Positions 16,504-25,076 of a DNA stretch of 42,994 nucleotides are shown here, piece after piece. Positions within the stretch are counted from its first letter, which is position 1, and every line of letters begins with the position of its first letter. Under the pieces are notes generated by a model. It ran no database searches and was not told where the DNA came from. It was given only the letters and a program-made list of their open reading frames with translations. The position numbers and the translations under genes were made by a program. This DNA comes from Muribaculaceae bacterium Isolate-013 (NCI) (GTDB taxonomy: Bacteria; Bacteroidota; Bacteroidia; Bacteroidales; Muribaculaceae). The stretch lies in contig SCEJ01000024.1 of the NCBI GenBank assembly GCA_004102785.1, forward strand, positions 1-42,994. The letters are read 5' to 3'.

Positions 16504-18054
16504 TCATTTCGGAGAGAGGGTAACCAGAGGCACCAGCATCTCCTCGAGCGAGATACCGCCGTGCTGGAAGGTGTCGGTGTAATACTGCACGTAATAGTTA
16601 TAGTTGTTGGGATAGGCGAAGAAATCATTGTTGCCGGCAAAGATATATGCCGAAGATACATTGGGCGCCGGAAGCCCCAGAGCCTGCGGACGCTTCACCT
16701 CATACACCTGCCGGGCATTGTAGCCGAGATTCTTCCCGACCTTATACCGCAGGTTGGTGTTGGTATTCTTGTCGCCCACCACCTTCACCGGATTGTCAAC
16801 CCGCACAGTGCCGTGGTCGGTGGTCACTATCACCTTGGCTCCGGAGCGGGCCATACGGCGGAAAAGCTCCAGGGCGGTGGAATGGCGGAACCACGACTCG
16901 GCCAGCGACCGGTAGGCGGCATCGGTGCGCGCCAGCTCGCGAATCATACGGCTCTCCGTACGCGCGTGCGACAGCATATCGATAAAGTTGACCACCACCA
17001 CATTAAGCTGGTTCTTGTCGAGATTCGAGAATTCTCGCAGCAGACGCTCGCCCCCGGTGGAGTCATTGATTTTATTATATGAGAACTTGCACTGGCGGCG
17101 GTAGCGGCTGAAAAGTGATGATATCAGCTCGCTTTCGTTGAGGTTCTTCCCCTCGTCCTCATCCTCGTCGACCCACAGATGCGGAAACATCCTCGCTATC
17201 TCCTGCGGCATCAGCCCCGAGAAGATGGCGTTGCGGGCATACTGGGTGGCAGTGGGGAGTATCGACGTGTAGAGCTTCTCCTCCACGGTAAAAAACTCCG
17301 AAAGCATATGTTTTACCGAAAGCCACAGGTCAAGACGGAAATTGTCGATGAGCACAAAGTATACCTTCTCGCCTGCGTCAAGGAGCGGAAATACCTCATT
17401 TCTGAAAATCTCGTGACTCATCACAGGCCTTGAGTCGTCGGAAGGGTCTGTGATCCAGTCCTCGTAGTTGCGGCGCACGAACTTGAAAAACTCCGTATCG
17501 GCCTCGGCCTTCTGCTGGCGCAGCATCTCGTCCATATTCGTATCGGTCTGTGCCAGGCGCAGCTCCCATGCCACGAGTTTCTCATATAGATGATACCAGT
17601 CATCGATGCACGCCGCCGAGTTTATCATCTGCGAAATATTCATGAACTCCTGGCGGTAGTCCTGCGCGGTGGTTTCCGACACAAGTTTCTCGCTATGCAG
17701 ATTCTTTTTAATCGACATTAGAATCTGCATCGGATTCACCGGCTTTATGAGATAGTCGGCGATATTGTTGCCCACAGCCTGGTCCATGATATTCTCCTCC
17801 TCGCTCTTGGTAATCATTATCACCGGGGTCTGCGGTGCGATTTCCTTGATACGCTGGAGAGTCTCCAGGCCGGTGAGCCCGGGCATGTTCTCGTCAAGAA
17901 TCACCAGGTCGAAATGGCGGTTCTCCACAAGCTCGAGCGCGTCACGGCCATTGTTGACCGTCACCGGTTCATACCCTTTTGAGCGTAGGAACAGTATGTG
18001 GGGCTTCAGTAGATCAATCTCATCGTCGGCCCAGAGTATCGAATATTCACTCAT
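16504..18054 (-). CDS. porX: T9SS response regulator / PglZ-domain protein PorX
   Basis: PorX controls T9SS gene expression and contacts the secretion motor; family members have a receiver domain plus an alkaline-phosphatase-superfamily (PglZ) domain. Here the receiver domain occupies about 1-125, with acidic pocket Asp10/Asp11, phospho-acceptor Asp54 in VILDENMPG, Thr in MITKSEEE and Lys in YLIKP. A helical linker follows. The PglZ domain (about 205-510) shows FVLIDNFRLDLW, VVVVNFIDMLSHAR and VIVTTDHGTVRV, consistent with metal-binding Asp/His residues. The length of 516 is normal. It begins 26 bp after porW and is followed by tsaE. The cognate sensor PorY is not in the window. Confidence 0.95.
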   Translation of the reverse strand: MSEYSILWADDEIDLLKPHILFLRSKGYEPVTVNNGRDALELVENRHFDLVILDENMPGLTGLETLQRIKEIAPQTPVIMITKSEEENIMDQAVGNNIADYLIKPVNPMQILMSIKKNLHSEKLVSETTAQDYRQEFMNISQMINSAACIDDWYHLYEKLVAWELRLAQTDTNMDEMLRQQKAEADTEFFKFVRRNYEDWITDPSDDSRPVMSHEIFRNEVFPLLDAGEKVYFVLIDNFRLDLWLSVKHMLSEFFTVEEKLYTSILPTATQYARNAIFSGLMPQEIARMFPHLWVDEDEDEGKNLNESELISSLFSRYRRQCKFSYNKINDSTGGERLLREFSNLDKNQLNVVVVNFIDMLSHARTESRMIRELARTDAAYRSLAESWFRHSTALELFRRMARSGAKVIVTTDHGTVRVDNPVKVVGDKNTNTNLRYKVGKNLGYNARQVYEVKRPQALGLPAPNVSSAYIFAGNNDFFAYPNNYNYYVQYYTDTFQHGGISLEEMLVPLVTLSPK

Positions 18055-18080
18055 GGCAAAAATTTTTACGGTTGGCAGGT

Positions 18081-21000
18081 TCAGTCGAGCAGAGGGTCGT
18101 CACCTTCCGAGCCTTCGGGGTAGTCGGGTAACACCGGCTGAGGGGCGGCAGGGTGAGGGGCGGCAACAGGTTCGGAGGGCTCGGATTTCTCTGAGGGCTC
18201 AGAGATCTCGGAGTGCTCAGAGTGCTCTGAGCTCTCTGAGCTTTCTGATGGCTTCGCGGCAGCCTCGGCCTCCTCGGCCTCGCGCAGGGACTCGATGAGT
18301 TCTTCCGGCAGAACGCTCTGCTGGGTTTCCTCGTAGGTCTTGTCGCGCATATAGTTGAAGTAGTCGTCAAACGACCGCCCCGACTGCAGCATCTTGTCGA
18401 AGTTCGCCTTTGAAATAACCACCGGACGCACCTCGGCAGGGAGTCTGAGCTGACTGCTCTCGTTGAGTACTTTCAGGTAATGGTTGATTTCATCGATATT
18501 GTCGAATCCTTTTATTATAAGGAGTCCGAGGCGTCCGAAGTTCATTTGCTCCAGATCAAAATCCTTCACCATGAAGGATGTGAAGTTATGGCGGGCTATA
18601 TTATATAGCAGCGCGTTCTGCGAAATCACATCCGTTGGGAAGAGGAGCACCAGGAGCTGCTCTTCACGCGGATTGATTGTGAACTCCACAGGCTCGCCGG
18701 AGGGAGACACCGAGTCGGTTCCCAGTTTTATATCCCACAGCATCCCGCGCATGTTGCCCAGCCCCTGCTGCAGCTCGCGCCCCTGCGCCATACCCTTTAG
18801 ATATGAGGAGGCATACGGAGCCAGGTCGGTGTCGGGATAGCGTTCAAGCATCTCGCGGAGAGTGGCGTTGAACTCGTCGGGCTTGCGGTCACTGACATAA
18901 GTCAGCGCTTCAAGGAACATGAACCTGGGCATAAGCTTTGTCAGCGGATAATCGCGTGCCACAGTGGAGTAAATGGCGTGCACATCGCGGTTGCGGTTGT
19001 CGAGGTAAGCTTCGAGAGCCTGGTCGTAATACTGGTTCTCCACCTGCTGCATACGTCGCAACTGCTCGATATAGTCGGGGTCCTGCATCGCTATGCCGTA
19101 ACCCGATTCGGGGAAGTCGGTGAGTATGAGCTGACGGTATTTCTCGGCCTTCGCACGGTTGCCGGCGCGCATGTACATCAGATACATGTTATAGTAGGCG
19201 TCGAGGCGGTAGATATTGTCGGGATACCGGCGCAACAGCTCCTCGAATTCCTGTTCCGATGCAGGGAAATCCTCCATCTTGTCCTTGAGAATCACACCCA
19301 TGTTGTAGAGCCCCTCCTGTATGATATCATTAGAGGTCTGTTTCTCGAGGTCTGTCTTCGGAATCTGCCGGAGATAGTACTCGGGGTAGTGGGGGTCCTG
19401 CTCACGCTTGGCCAGCTCGGGATTCTCGGCTACGGTGTCGGCCGGGGCTTCGTCCCCCTCAGTCTCGCCGTCAGTCTCATCACCGTCGGCCGGAGAGTCG
19501 AAATCGTTGAAATTGAACGAGGATTTGTTGCGGCGGCGCCAGTCGTCCTCAAGTTTGCGGTTACCCCAGCGGCGCTGAAACTCGGTGCGGCCGGAATTCT
19601 TGGCGGCGGTATTGTAGAAATACCATGAATCGTCGCCGTTATTCATTGTAAAAGTCTGTGTCTTGTTGTCCTGAAGGCCGTTCTGATCGTTCTGCGCCAG
19701 GAACTCCTCGCGGGCGGCGGCATCGGCTTCCTCCTTTTCTTTCTTCTTGAGTTCGTCGATAATCCTGTTGACAACCTGGAGCTGCTGCTCCGGAGTCATG
19801 GCTGCAAGCCTCAGCAGGGAGTCCTGCAGCTCCACATTCTGCGAATACACGGCAAGCTCATCGAGCACGTCGGAGCGACGTTTCAGCGTGCGGTAGTCGG
19901 GCCATGTTTCCGGAATCTGCGACATCGCCTCCGAATAACATGGCTGGGCCTTGGCATAGAGGTGCCGGTCGTAGTAAAGTCCGCCGAGGGTGAGCTGCGC
20001 TATGGCTTTGTCAATCCCCGAGCGGGTCGATTTCTCCACTGCAAGCTCATAGTTCTCAATGGCCTGAGTGGTGTCGCCGCGGCTGAGATAGAGGTTGCCG
20101 ATGGCATAATACACCTGGTCGAGATACTCCTTGTTGCGGTCATAGCGCACCATGCGCCGCAAAGCCTTCACCTCCGGCTCTATGTCGGAGCCGGTGTAGA
20201 CCTCGCTCTGTTTGATGCGGGCATTGAATTTGGTGCGGTATCCGGCCGAGTTCGACGCTCCTGCCCTGGCGTATGCCTTGTAGGCCCCGGCGTTGTCGCC
20301 GGTGCGCTGGAGGAGTTGCCCAAGGAGGAAATTCAGGCGTGTTTTCTGGCTCCCCGATGTGAGCGGTATGGCCTGCCGCAGCATCTCTATGGCTTTGGTC
20401 CACTCCTGGCTCTTGACGTAGAAGTCGGTGTATGCAGTGTAATAGAGCATCCTTACCTCCTTGTTCACAAGCTGGTCGGGCTTTATGCGTGTGAGGATTG
20501 ACTCGGCCTCGAAGAGCCAGTCGAGAGCGCAATAAGAGCGTGCCTCCCACAGCCGCGACTCGGTGACGGTGGCAGGCAGCCATGTGAAATGCTTCGACAC
20601 GTAGAAGAATGTGGATGCCGCGCCGAGAAAATCGCCGTTCATATACTGGCTGCGCCCCATCATCATCCAGGCGTTGTGCAGAAAAGGATTGTATTCATCG
20701 CGCTTGAGCCACTCCTTCTGCCTGGGGTCGGATGCCTTCCCCTGTTTCTTTTTCGGCTTCTTCTTTATGGAACGCAACTGTATGGCTTTCTGAGCCTTCT
20801 CTATCGAGCGGTCGAAGTTGCCGCTTGGCTGGGGAGCGCGCTCGTCAGCTTTCGCGGCCGCCGGATGGATAAACATCAGGCGCGAGTAATCGTCCTCGTA
20901 TGCCGACTCCATCTCCTTCAAGGTCTCCTTGTAATGTGTGTCGCCGTTATAATATATGTTGTAGCGGGTTATGAATGCCTGATAATTGCGGGTGGCGGCA

Positions 21001-21101
21001 TTGTTCTTCTTCGGAGAACAGCCCGCGAACACAGCGGCGAGGGCTACGAAAGCCACCGCCGCAGCCAAAAAGCGCGACATTCCACCGTTTTTTCTTTCCA
21101 T
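18081..21101 (-). CDS. porW: T9SS lipoprotein PorW/SprE, TPR-containing
   Basis: PorW (SprE in Flavobacterium) is a tetratricopeptide lipoprotein required for type IX secretion, linked to the PorK/N ring. The 1006-residue product has a lipoprotein signal with lipobox VFAGC (Cys28 from the first ATG, Cys22 from the ATG at 21080, which gives a more usual signal length). It opens NYQAFITRYNIYYNGDTHYK, a family hallmark, followed by TPR-like helical pairs through about residue 700, an acidic insert (about 540-570) and a C-terminal YMRDKTYEETQ segment. The last 60 residues are a Ser-Glu-Pro-rich low-complexity tail (SEHSEHSEISEPSEKSEPSE). It heads porW-porX-tsaE-birA. Confidence 0.92.
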   Translation of the reverse strand: MERKNGGMSRFLAAAVAFVALAAVFAGCSPKKNNAATRNYQAFITRYNIYYNGDTHYKETLKEMESAYEDDYSRLMFIHPAAAKADERAPQPSGNFDRSIEKAQKAIQLRSIKKKPKKKQGKASDPRQKEWLKRDEYNPFLHNAWMMMGRSQYMNGDFLGAASTFFYVSKHFTWLPATVTESRLWEARSYCALDWLFEAESILTRIKPDQLVNKEVRMLYYTAYTDFYVKSQEWTKAIEMLRQAIPLTSGSQKTRLNFLLGQLLQRTGDNAGAYKAYARAGASNSAGYRTKFNARIKQSEVYTGSDIEPEVKALRRMVRYDRNKEYLDQVYYAIGNLYLSRGDTTQAIENYELAVEKSTRSGIDKAIAQLTLGGLYYDRHLYAKAQPCYSEAMSQIPETWPDYRTLKRRSDVLDELAVYSQNVELQDSLLRLAAMTPEQQLQVVNRIIDELKKKEKEEADAAAREEFLAQNDQNGLQDNKTQTFTMNNGDDSWYFYNTAAKNSGRTEFQRRWGNRKLEDDWRRRNKSSFNFNDFDSPADGDETDGETEGDEAPADTVAENPELAKREQDPHYPEYYLRQIPKTDLEKQTSNDIIQEGLYNMGVILKDKMEDFPASEQEFEELLRRYPDNIYRLDAYYNMYLMYMRAGNRAKAEKYRQLILTDFPESGYGIAMQDPDYIEQLRRMQQVENQYYDQALEAYLDNRNRDVHAIYSTVARDYPLTKLMPRFMFLEALTYVSDRKPDEFNATLREMLERYPDTDLAPYASSYLKGMAQGRELQQGLGNMRGMLWDIKLGTDSVSPSGEPVEFTINPREEQLLVLLFPTDVISQNALLYNIARHNFTSFMVKDFDLEQMNFGRLGLLIIKGFDNIDEINHYLKVLNESSQLRLPAEVRPVVISKANFDKMLQSGRSFDDYFNYMRDKTYEETQQSVLPEELIESLREAEEAEAAAKPSESSESSEHSEHSEISEPSEKSEPSEPVAAPHPAAPQPVLPDYPEGSEGDDPLLD

Positions 21102-21132
21102 ACTTTACTTTTTCAATAACGTCGCGATGCTA

Positions 21133-21162
21133 TTGAATATTGCCCGGAAGTTCGTAACTTTG
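21133..21162 (+). promoter_or_regulatory. Probable apbE promoter
   Basis: TTG (21133-21135) is separated by 19 bases from TAACTTTG (21155-21162), fitting the Bacteroidetes -33/-7 arrangement. It ends 27 bp before the preferred apbE ATG, which supports that start over the upstream ATG codons at 20986 and 21130. It sits in the divergent porW/apbE gap. Confidence 0.6.
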
Positions 21163-21189
21163 TCCACATATCACCGACTTAAGCAACTT

Positions 21190-22194
21190 ATGAATCGTTT
21201 GCTCCACTTACTTGTCATCATAGCGGCCGTGGCGGCCGGCACTTCCTGCTCCCGCAAGGATGAATGGCGCAAAAACAGCGGCGCCGTATGGGCCACACAA
21301 TACAACATCACATATTTTTCCGACCGTGACCTGGGCGATTCCATCCAGGAGGTATTCCGAAAGGTGGAGATGTCGCTGTCACCGTTCAATCCGCAGTCGC
21401 GTATATCACTGATAAACAGAAATGAGGATAACACCACCGACCCTATGATTGACCGTGTGACGGCCATATCGCAGGAAATCTGCCGCGAAAGCCGGGGCGC
21501 GTTCGACCCCACGGTGTCGCCGCTGGTAAACCTCTGGGGATTCGGCTACACAGGCCACCCGGCCGACGGACGTCTCCCCTCCCCCACACAGGCTCAGATC
21601 GATTCGGCGCTCGCCGCCACAGGCATCGGCGACTGCCGCATCGACAACGGCAGGATGATAAAGAAATCACCGGCCACAACCTTCAACTTCTCGGCAGTGA
21701 CAAAAGGGCTCGGATGCGACCTAATCGGTGAGATGCTCCGCCGCAACGGGTGCACGGACTATATGGTGGAAATCGGCGGCGAGATGGCTCTCTCAGGCAA
21801 TAACCCTCGCGCCGGCATGTGGCGAGTGCAGGTCGACGCCCCCGTGCCGGAAAACGATGCCATGCACCGGGCCATGTGTGTGGCCGAATTCACCGGATGC
21901 GGCATAGCCACCTCAGGCAACTACCGCAATTTTCTCACCGACTCTGCCGGAGTGCGCCGCGGCCACACCATATCGCCGGTAACCGGCCGGCCCGTACAGA
22001 CGCCTCTTGTATCCGCCACAATTGCCGCCCCCGACTGCGCCACCGCCGACGCTATCGCAACTGCATGCATGGCCTCAGACCATGCCGCGGCCGAAGCTCT
22101 TATCCGCAACCGCCCCGACGTGCGCGCACTCCTGGTGGTGGCCGAAGCCGACTCGCTCCGCCTCGTCGCCATACGGTTTCCCGAACTGCAGTGA
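21190..22194 (+). CDS. apbE: FAD:protein FMN transferase (ApbE family lipoprotein)
   Basis: ApbE covalently attaches FMN to Thr/Ser of target flavoproteins such as RnfG/NqrC, on the outer side of the inner membrane. From the ATG at 21190 the protein has 334 residues and a lipoprotein signal (MNRLLHLLVIIAAVAAGTSC). Family features: the early beta strand TQYNITYF, SLINRNE, FDPTVSPLVNLWGFG, FNFSAVTKGLGCDLI, VEIGGEMALSG, and SGNYRNF followed by a GHTISPVTGRP motif near 260. An in-frame upstream ATG at 20986 would place coding sequence across the porW promoter and is rejected. It is apparently monocistronic. Confidence 0.94.
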   Translation: MNRLLHLLVIIAAVAAGTSCSRKDEWRKNSGAVWATQYNITYFSDRDLGDSIQEVFRKVEMSLSPFNPQSRISLINRNEDNTTDPMIDRVTAISQEICRESRGAFDPTVSPLVNLWGFGYTGHPADGRLPSPTQAQIDSALAATGIGDCRIDNGRMIKKSPATTFNFSAVTKGLGCDLIGEMLRRNGCTDYMVEIGGEMALSGNNPRAGMWRVQVDAPVPENDAMHRAMCVAEFTGCGIATSGNYRNFLTDSAGVRRGHTISPVTGRPVQTPLVSATIAAPDCATADAIATACMASDHAAAEALIRNRPDVRALLVVAEADSLRLVAIRFPELQ

Positions 22195-22276
22195 GCAATG
22201 GATTGTAACTATTCAGCGAAAACGGATTTCAATAGATTTAAAAAATGTTAGAGGAGCCGCCACCCGGGCGCGGCGG

Positions 22277-22308
22277 TTTGCAGGGGTGGTGAAAATTTGC
22301 TAAATTTG
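22277..22308 (+). promoter_or_regulatory. Probable promoter for DUF5683-mltD
   Basis: TTTG (22277-22280) lies 20 bases upstream of TAAATTTG (22301-22308), one of the best matches in the window to the Bacteroidetes consensus. It is about 70 bp before the DUF5683 start and downstream of apbE. Confidence 0.7.
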
Positions 22309-22375
22309 CGCCATACAAGCGGCCGCCGCAGCCACGGAATAACATCCGGGCAAAGGGCGCCGAGCTGAAGTGCCA

Positions 22376-23278
22376 ATGAATTTCCAGCGCATCCCATCCT
22401 TGCGAAAACGCTATATATCAATAATCCCGCACAGCGCATCAGCCATCACAGCCTTTAAAGCGGCAGTGGTGGTGCTGTTTGTATTGCTGTGCGGGCAGGC
22501 AGCAGCAGCGCAGCGCAGCGCGGCGCGCGGAGTGGCACGCCCGGCCAAAGGGGTGCCGCACTCGCCGGTGGAGATGCCCGACACCATCCTTGCCCCGGCT
22601 CCGCTGGGCCAGGGCGCCGAGGTAATCACCGATGAATTCTCGGCCGCGGGCGACTCGTTGCGCATCATCGCCGCCGACTCAGTGCCGGTGCTTACCGCGG
22701 GGGAAGCCCTCGGTGCTCTCGAGCCTGACTCGATAGCGCCTTTCCCAAAAGCCAAAGCCGACGAATGGGAGCCGCGCGAAGTCGAATTCACTCCCGACCC
22801 GACAAGAGCGGTATGGATGTCGGCTCTCTTCCCCGGACTCGGGCAGATTTACAACCGCCGTTACTGGAAACTGCCGATTATCGTGGGGGGATACCTCGGC
22901 CTGGCATATGCCACCGACTGGAACAACACCATGCTCACCGACTACACCAACGCCTACCGCGACCTGCTCGACAACGACCCGTCGACAAAAAGCTATATGG
23001 ACCTCTTCGCCCCGAACGTCAACGAAGACGACATCGACAAAACATGGCTGCAGAGCGTGCTCCGTTCGCGACGCAACTACTTCCGCCGCAACCGCGACCT
23101 GTGCATTATCGGCATGGTGGGCGTGTACCTGCTGGCGATGGTCGATGCCTACGTCGACGCCTCGCTGAGCCATTTCGACATATCGCCCGACTTGTCGATG
23201 GACGTGGTTCCGTCGCTGATTCAGGACGGGCGCAACACCCTCCCGTCGGTGGGAATGACCTGGGCCCTCAACTTCTGA
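22376..23278 (+). CDS. DUF5683 family protein
   Basis: The protein of about 300 residues has an N-terminal hydrophobic segment (AVVVLFVLLCGQAAAA, cleavable signal or anchor), a variable low-complexity stretch (about 45-135), and a conserved C-terminal domain with AVWMSALFPGLGQIYNRRYW, KLPIIVGGYLGLAYATDWNN and IIGMVGVYLLAMVDAYVDA, the hallmark of DUF5683. The hydrophobic stretches suggest two or three membrane segments. A GTG at 22370 adds two residues; the ATG at 22376 is preferred. The gene precedes the lytic transglycosylase by 28 bp. In Bacteroides a comparable run follows parA-parB, from memory, but no par genes are in this window. The function is unknown. Confidence 0.85.
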   Translation: MNFQRIPSLRKRYISIIPHSASAITAFKAAVVVLFVLLCGQAAAAQRSAARGVARPAKGVPHSPVEMPDTILAPAPLGQGAEVITDEFSAAGDSLRIIAADSVPVLTAGEALGALEPDSIAPFPKAKADEWEPREVEFTPDPTRAVWMSALFPGLGQIYNRRYWKLPIIVGGYLGLAYATDWNNTMLTDYTNAYRDLLDNDPSTKSYMDLFAPNVNEDDIDKTWLQSVLRSRRNYFRRNRDLCIIGMVGVYLLAMVDAYVDASLSHFDISPDLSMDVVPSLIQDGRNTLPSVGMTWALNF

Positions 23279-23306
23279 GCGCCATCAAAAATGTTTTTCG
23301 ATTAGT

Positions 23307-25076
23307 ATGAACTGTTTCAAAAAAATACTGGCAGGAGCCGCCGTAGCCGCAGCAGCATTCACCGCGTCGGCCAAACCCTCGGTGCTCCAGATTGCGCAGC
23401 ACATCAACGACTCCACCATCGTTTTTCCGGAAAGCGTGGAGACCGACACCCACAAAATGATGCAGAACTGGTACATCCAGACCTACACCGCTCTCGACCA
23501 GAACGCCGACTCGCGTCCGGATGTGGAGGTTTCCGACGAAGAACTGATAAAGCGTCTCGGAGCCATACCCACCACCATCGAGATGCCCTATAACTCGGTG
23601 GTGCGCCAGTACATCGACCTCTACACCCAGCGGCGCCGCTCGCTTGTGGAGACCATGCTCGGCATGAGCCTCTACTACATGCCGATTTTTGAAGAGGCTC
23701 TCGAGCGCCAGGGGCTTCCACACGAACTGAAATATCTTCCCATCATAGAGTCGGCCCTCGACCCCGACGCCGTGTCGCGCGCCGGCGCCACAGGTCTGTG
23801 GCAGCTCATGCTCCCCACCGCACGCGGACTCGGAATGGAAGTGAACACCCTCGTTGACGAGCGCCGCGACCCTATCCGCTCCACCGAGGCCGCAACCCGC
23901 TTCCTGCGCCAGCTCTACGACATCTACGGCGACTGGTCGCTGGCCATCGCCGCCTACAACTGCGGCCCGGGCAACGTGAACAAAGCACTCCGCCGCGCAG
24001 GCGCATCCGAAAACAATCCCGAAAAGAAAGACTTCTGGGCCATCTACCCCTATCTGCCGCGCGAGACCCGCGGCTATGTGCCCGGCTTCATCGCGGCCAC
24101 CTACGTGATGACCTACTACAACAAGCACAACATCTCGCCCGCCCTGGCAAAACGTCCCATTCTTACCGACTCGGTGCATGTGAACCGCCGCGTGCATTTC
24201 CAGCAGATTGCCGATGTGCTGCAGATTCCGGTCGAGCAGCTCAAAATCCTCAACCCGCAATACCGCCAGCAGGTGATACCGGGCGACATCCGCGAATACT
24301 CGCTTGTGCTCCCCGCCAACCAGATTTACTCCTATATAATAAGCGAGGACGCCATTGTAGGACATGACTCCGACCGCTATGCGCGCCGCGAAATCGTAGA
24401 ACCGGCCTCCGAGACATCGCCCGCCACCGTCAGCGATGCCTCCTCGCAGCAGGGCGAATGGGTGACAACCGAGCAGGTGCGTTACCACACCGTGAAAAAG
24501 GGTGAGACAATGGCATCGATTGCCCAGCGCTACGGCGTGACACTCTGGAGCCTCAAGCAGGCCAACGGAAACATCTCCAAGCCGCGCCGCGGCCAGAAGC
24601 TCAAGGTTGTGACCTCAAAGCGTGTGTTCAAGCCCTCCGAAACCCCGGCTCAGCCCGCCCCTGATGACCAGCTTCTTGTAAAGAACGACGCCTCGGCACC
24701 GGTGCCCTGCGGAAACACCGAGGCTGCTGTCGCAGAGACACCCGGAGCTTCAGAGGCCACACAGCCGGCCGCAACAGAGCCGGCCTCGGCAAAGAGTGCC
24801 GCCTCCGACAATGTGGCATCCTCTTTCCAGACCTCACGCAGCAAACAGCAACAGGCCCAGACCGCCAAAGCCGCCACAACAAAGAAAGCTCAGGCTGCCA
24901 AGAAAAAAAAGAACACCAAGAAAAAAAAGAATACAACAAAAACAGTCACCGTAAAGCCCGGCGACTCCCTCTCGCGTATCGCCAAGCGTAACGGCACAAC
25001 AGTCAAGGAGCTGCAACGCCTCAACGGAAAGAAAGGCAACAACCTGCAGCCCGGCGACAAAATCCGCGTGAAATGA
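23307..25076 (+). CDS. mltD: Membrane-bound lytic murein transglycosylase D-like, two LysM domains
   Basis: The enzyme cleaves peptidoglycan glycan strands to 1,6-anhydro-muropeptides. The 589-residue protein has a signal peptide (MNCFKKILAGAAVAAAAFTA), an SLT domain (about 110-270) with catalytic Glu in LKYLPIIESALDP, GATGLWQLMLPTARGLG and AIAAYNCGPGNVNKA, a C-terminal extension typical of MltD, LysM1 (about 392-435, YHTVKKGETMASIAQRYGV) and LysM2 at the extreme C-terminus (VTVKPGDSLSRIAKRNG). Between the LysMs is an Ala/Thr-rich linker ending in a Lys-rich stretch (KKKKNTKKKKNT) coded by two A8 runs. The stop overlaps the serB start (ATGA). Confidence 0.94.
   Translation: MNCFKKILAGAAVAAAAFTASAKPSVLQIAQHINDSTIVFPESVETDTHKMMQNWYIQTYTALDQNADSRPDVEVSDEELIKRLGAIPTTIEMPYNSVVRQYIDLYTQRRRSLVETMLGMSLYYMPIFEEALERQGLPHELKYLPIIESALDPDAVSRAGATGLWQLMLPTARGLGMEVNTLVDERRDPIRSTEAATRFLRQLYDIYGDWSLAIAAYNCGPGNVNKALRRAGASENNPEKKDFWAIYPYLPRETRGYVPGFIAATYVMTYYNKHNISPALAKRPILTDSVHVNRRVHFQQIADVLQIPVEQLKILNPQYRQQVIPGDIREYSLVLPANQIYSYIISEDAIVGHDSDRYARREIVEPASETSPATVSDASSQQGEWVTTEQVRYHTVKKGETMASIAQRYGVTLWSLKQANGNISKPRRGQKLKVVTSKRVFKPSETPAQPAPDDQLLVKNDASAPVPCGNTEAAVAETPGASEATQPAATEPASAKSAASDNVASSFQTSRSKQQQAQTAKAATTKKAQAAKKKKNTKKKKNTTKTVTVKPGDSLSRIAKRNGTTVKELQRLNGKKGNNLQPGDKIRVK

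Noticed and set aside
20986-21189. Upstream in-frame start for apbE
   Set aside because: It would overlap the porW start and the probable apbE promoter; the lipoprotein signal begins at the ATG at 21190.
23268-24488. Long antisense open frame opposite mltD (406 codons)
   Set aside because: The opposite strand encodes a complete lytic transglycosylase; such long antisense frames are expected in GC-rich coding DNA, and the translation has no recognisable domain.
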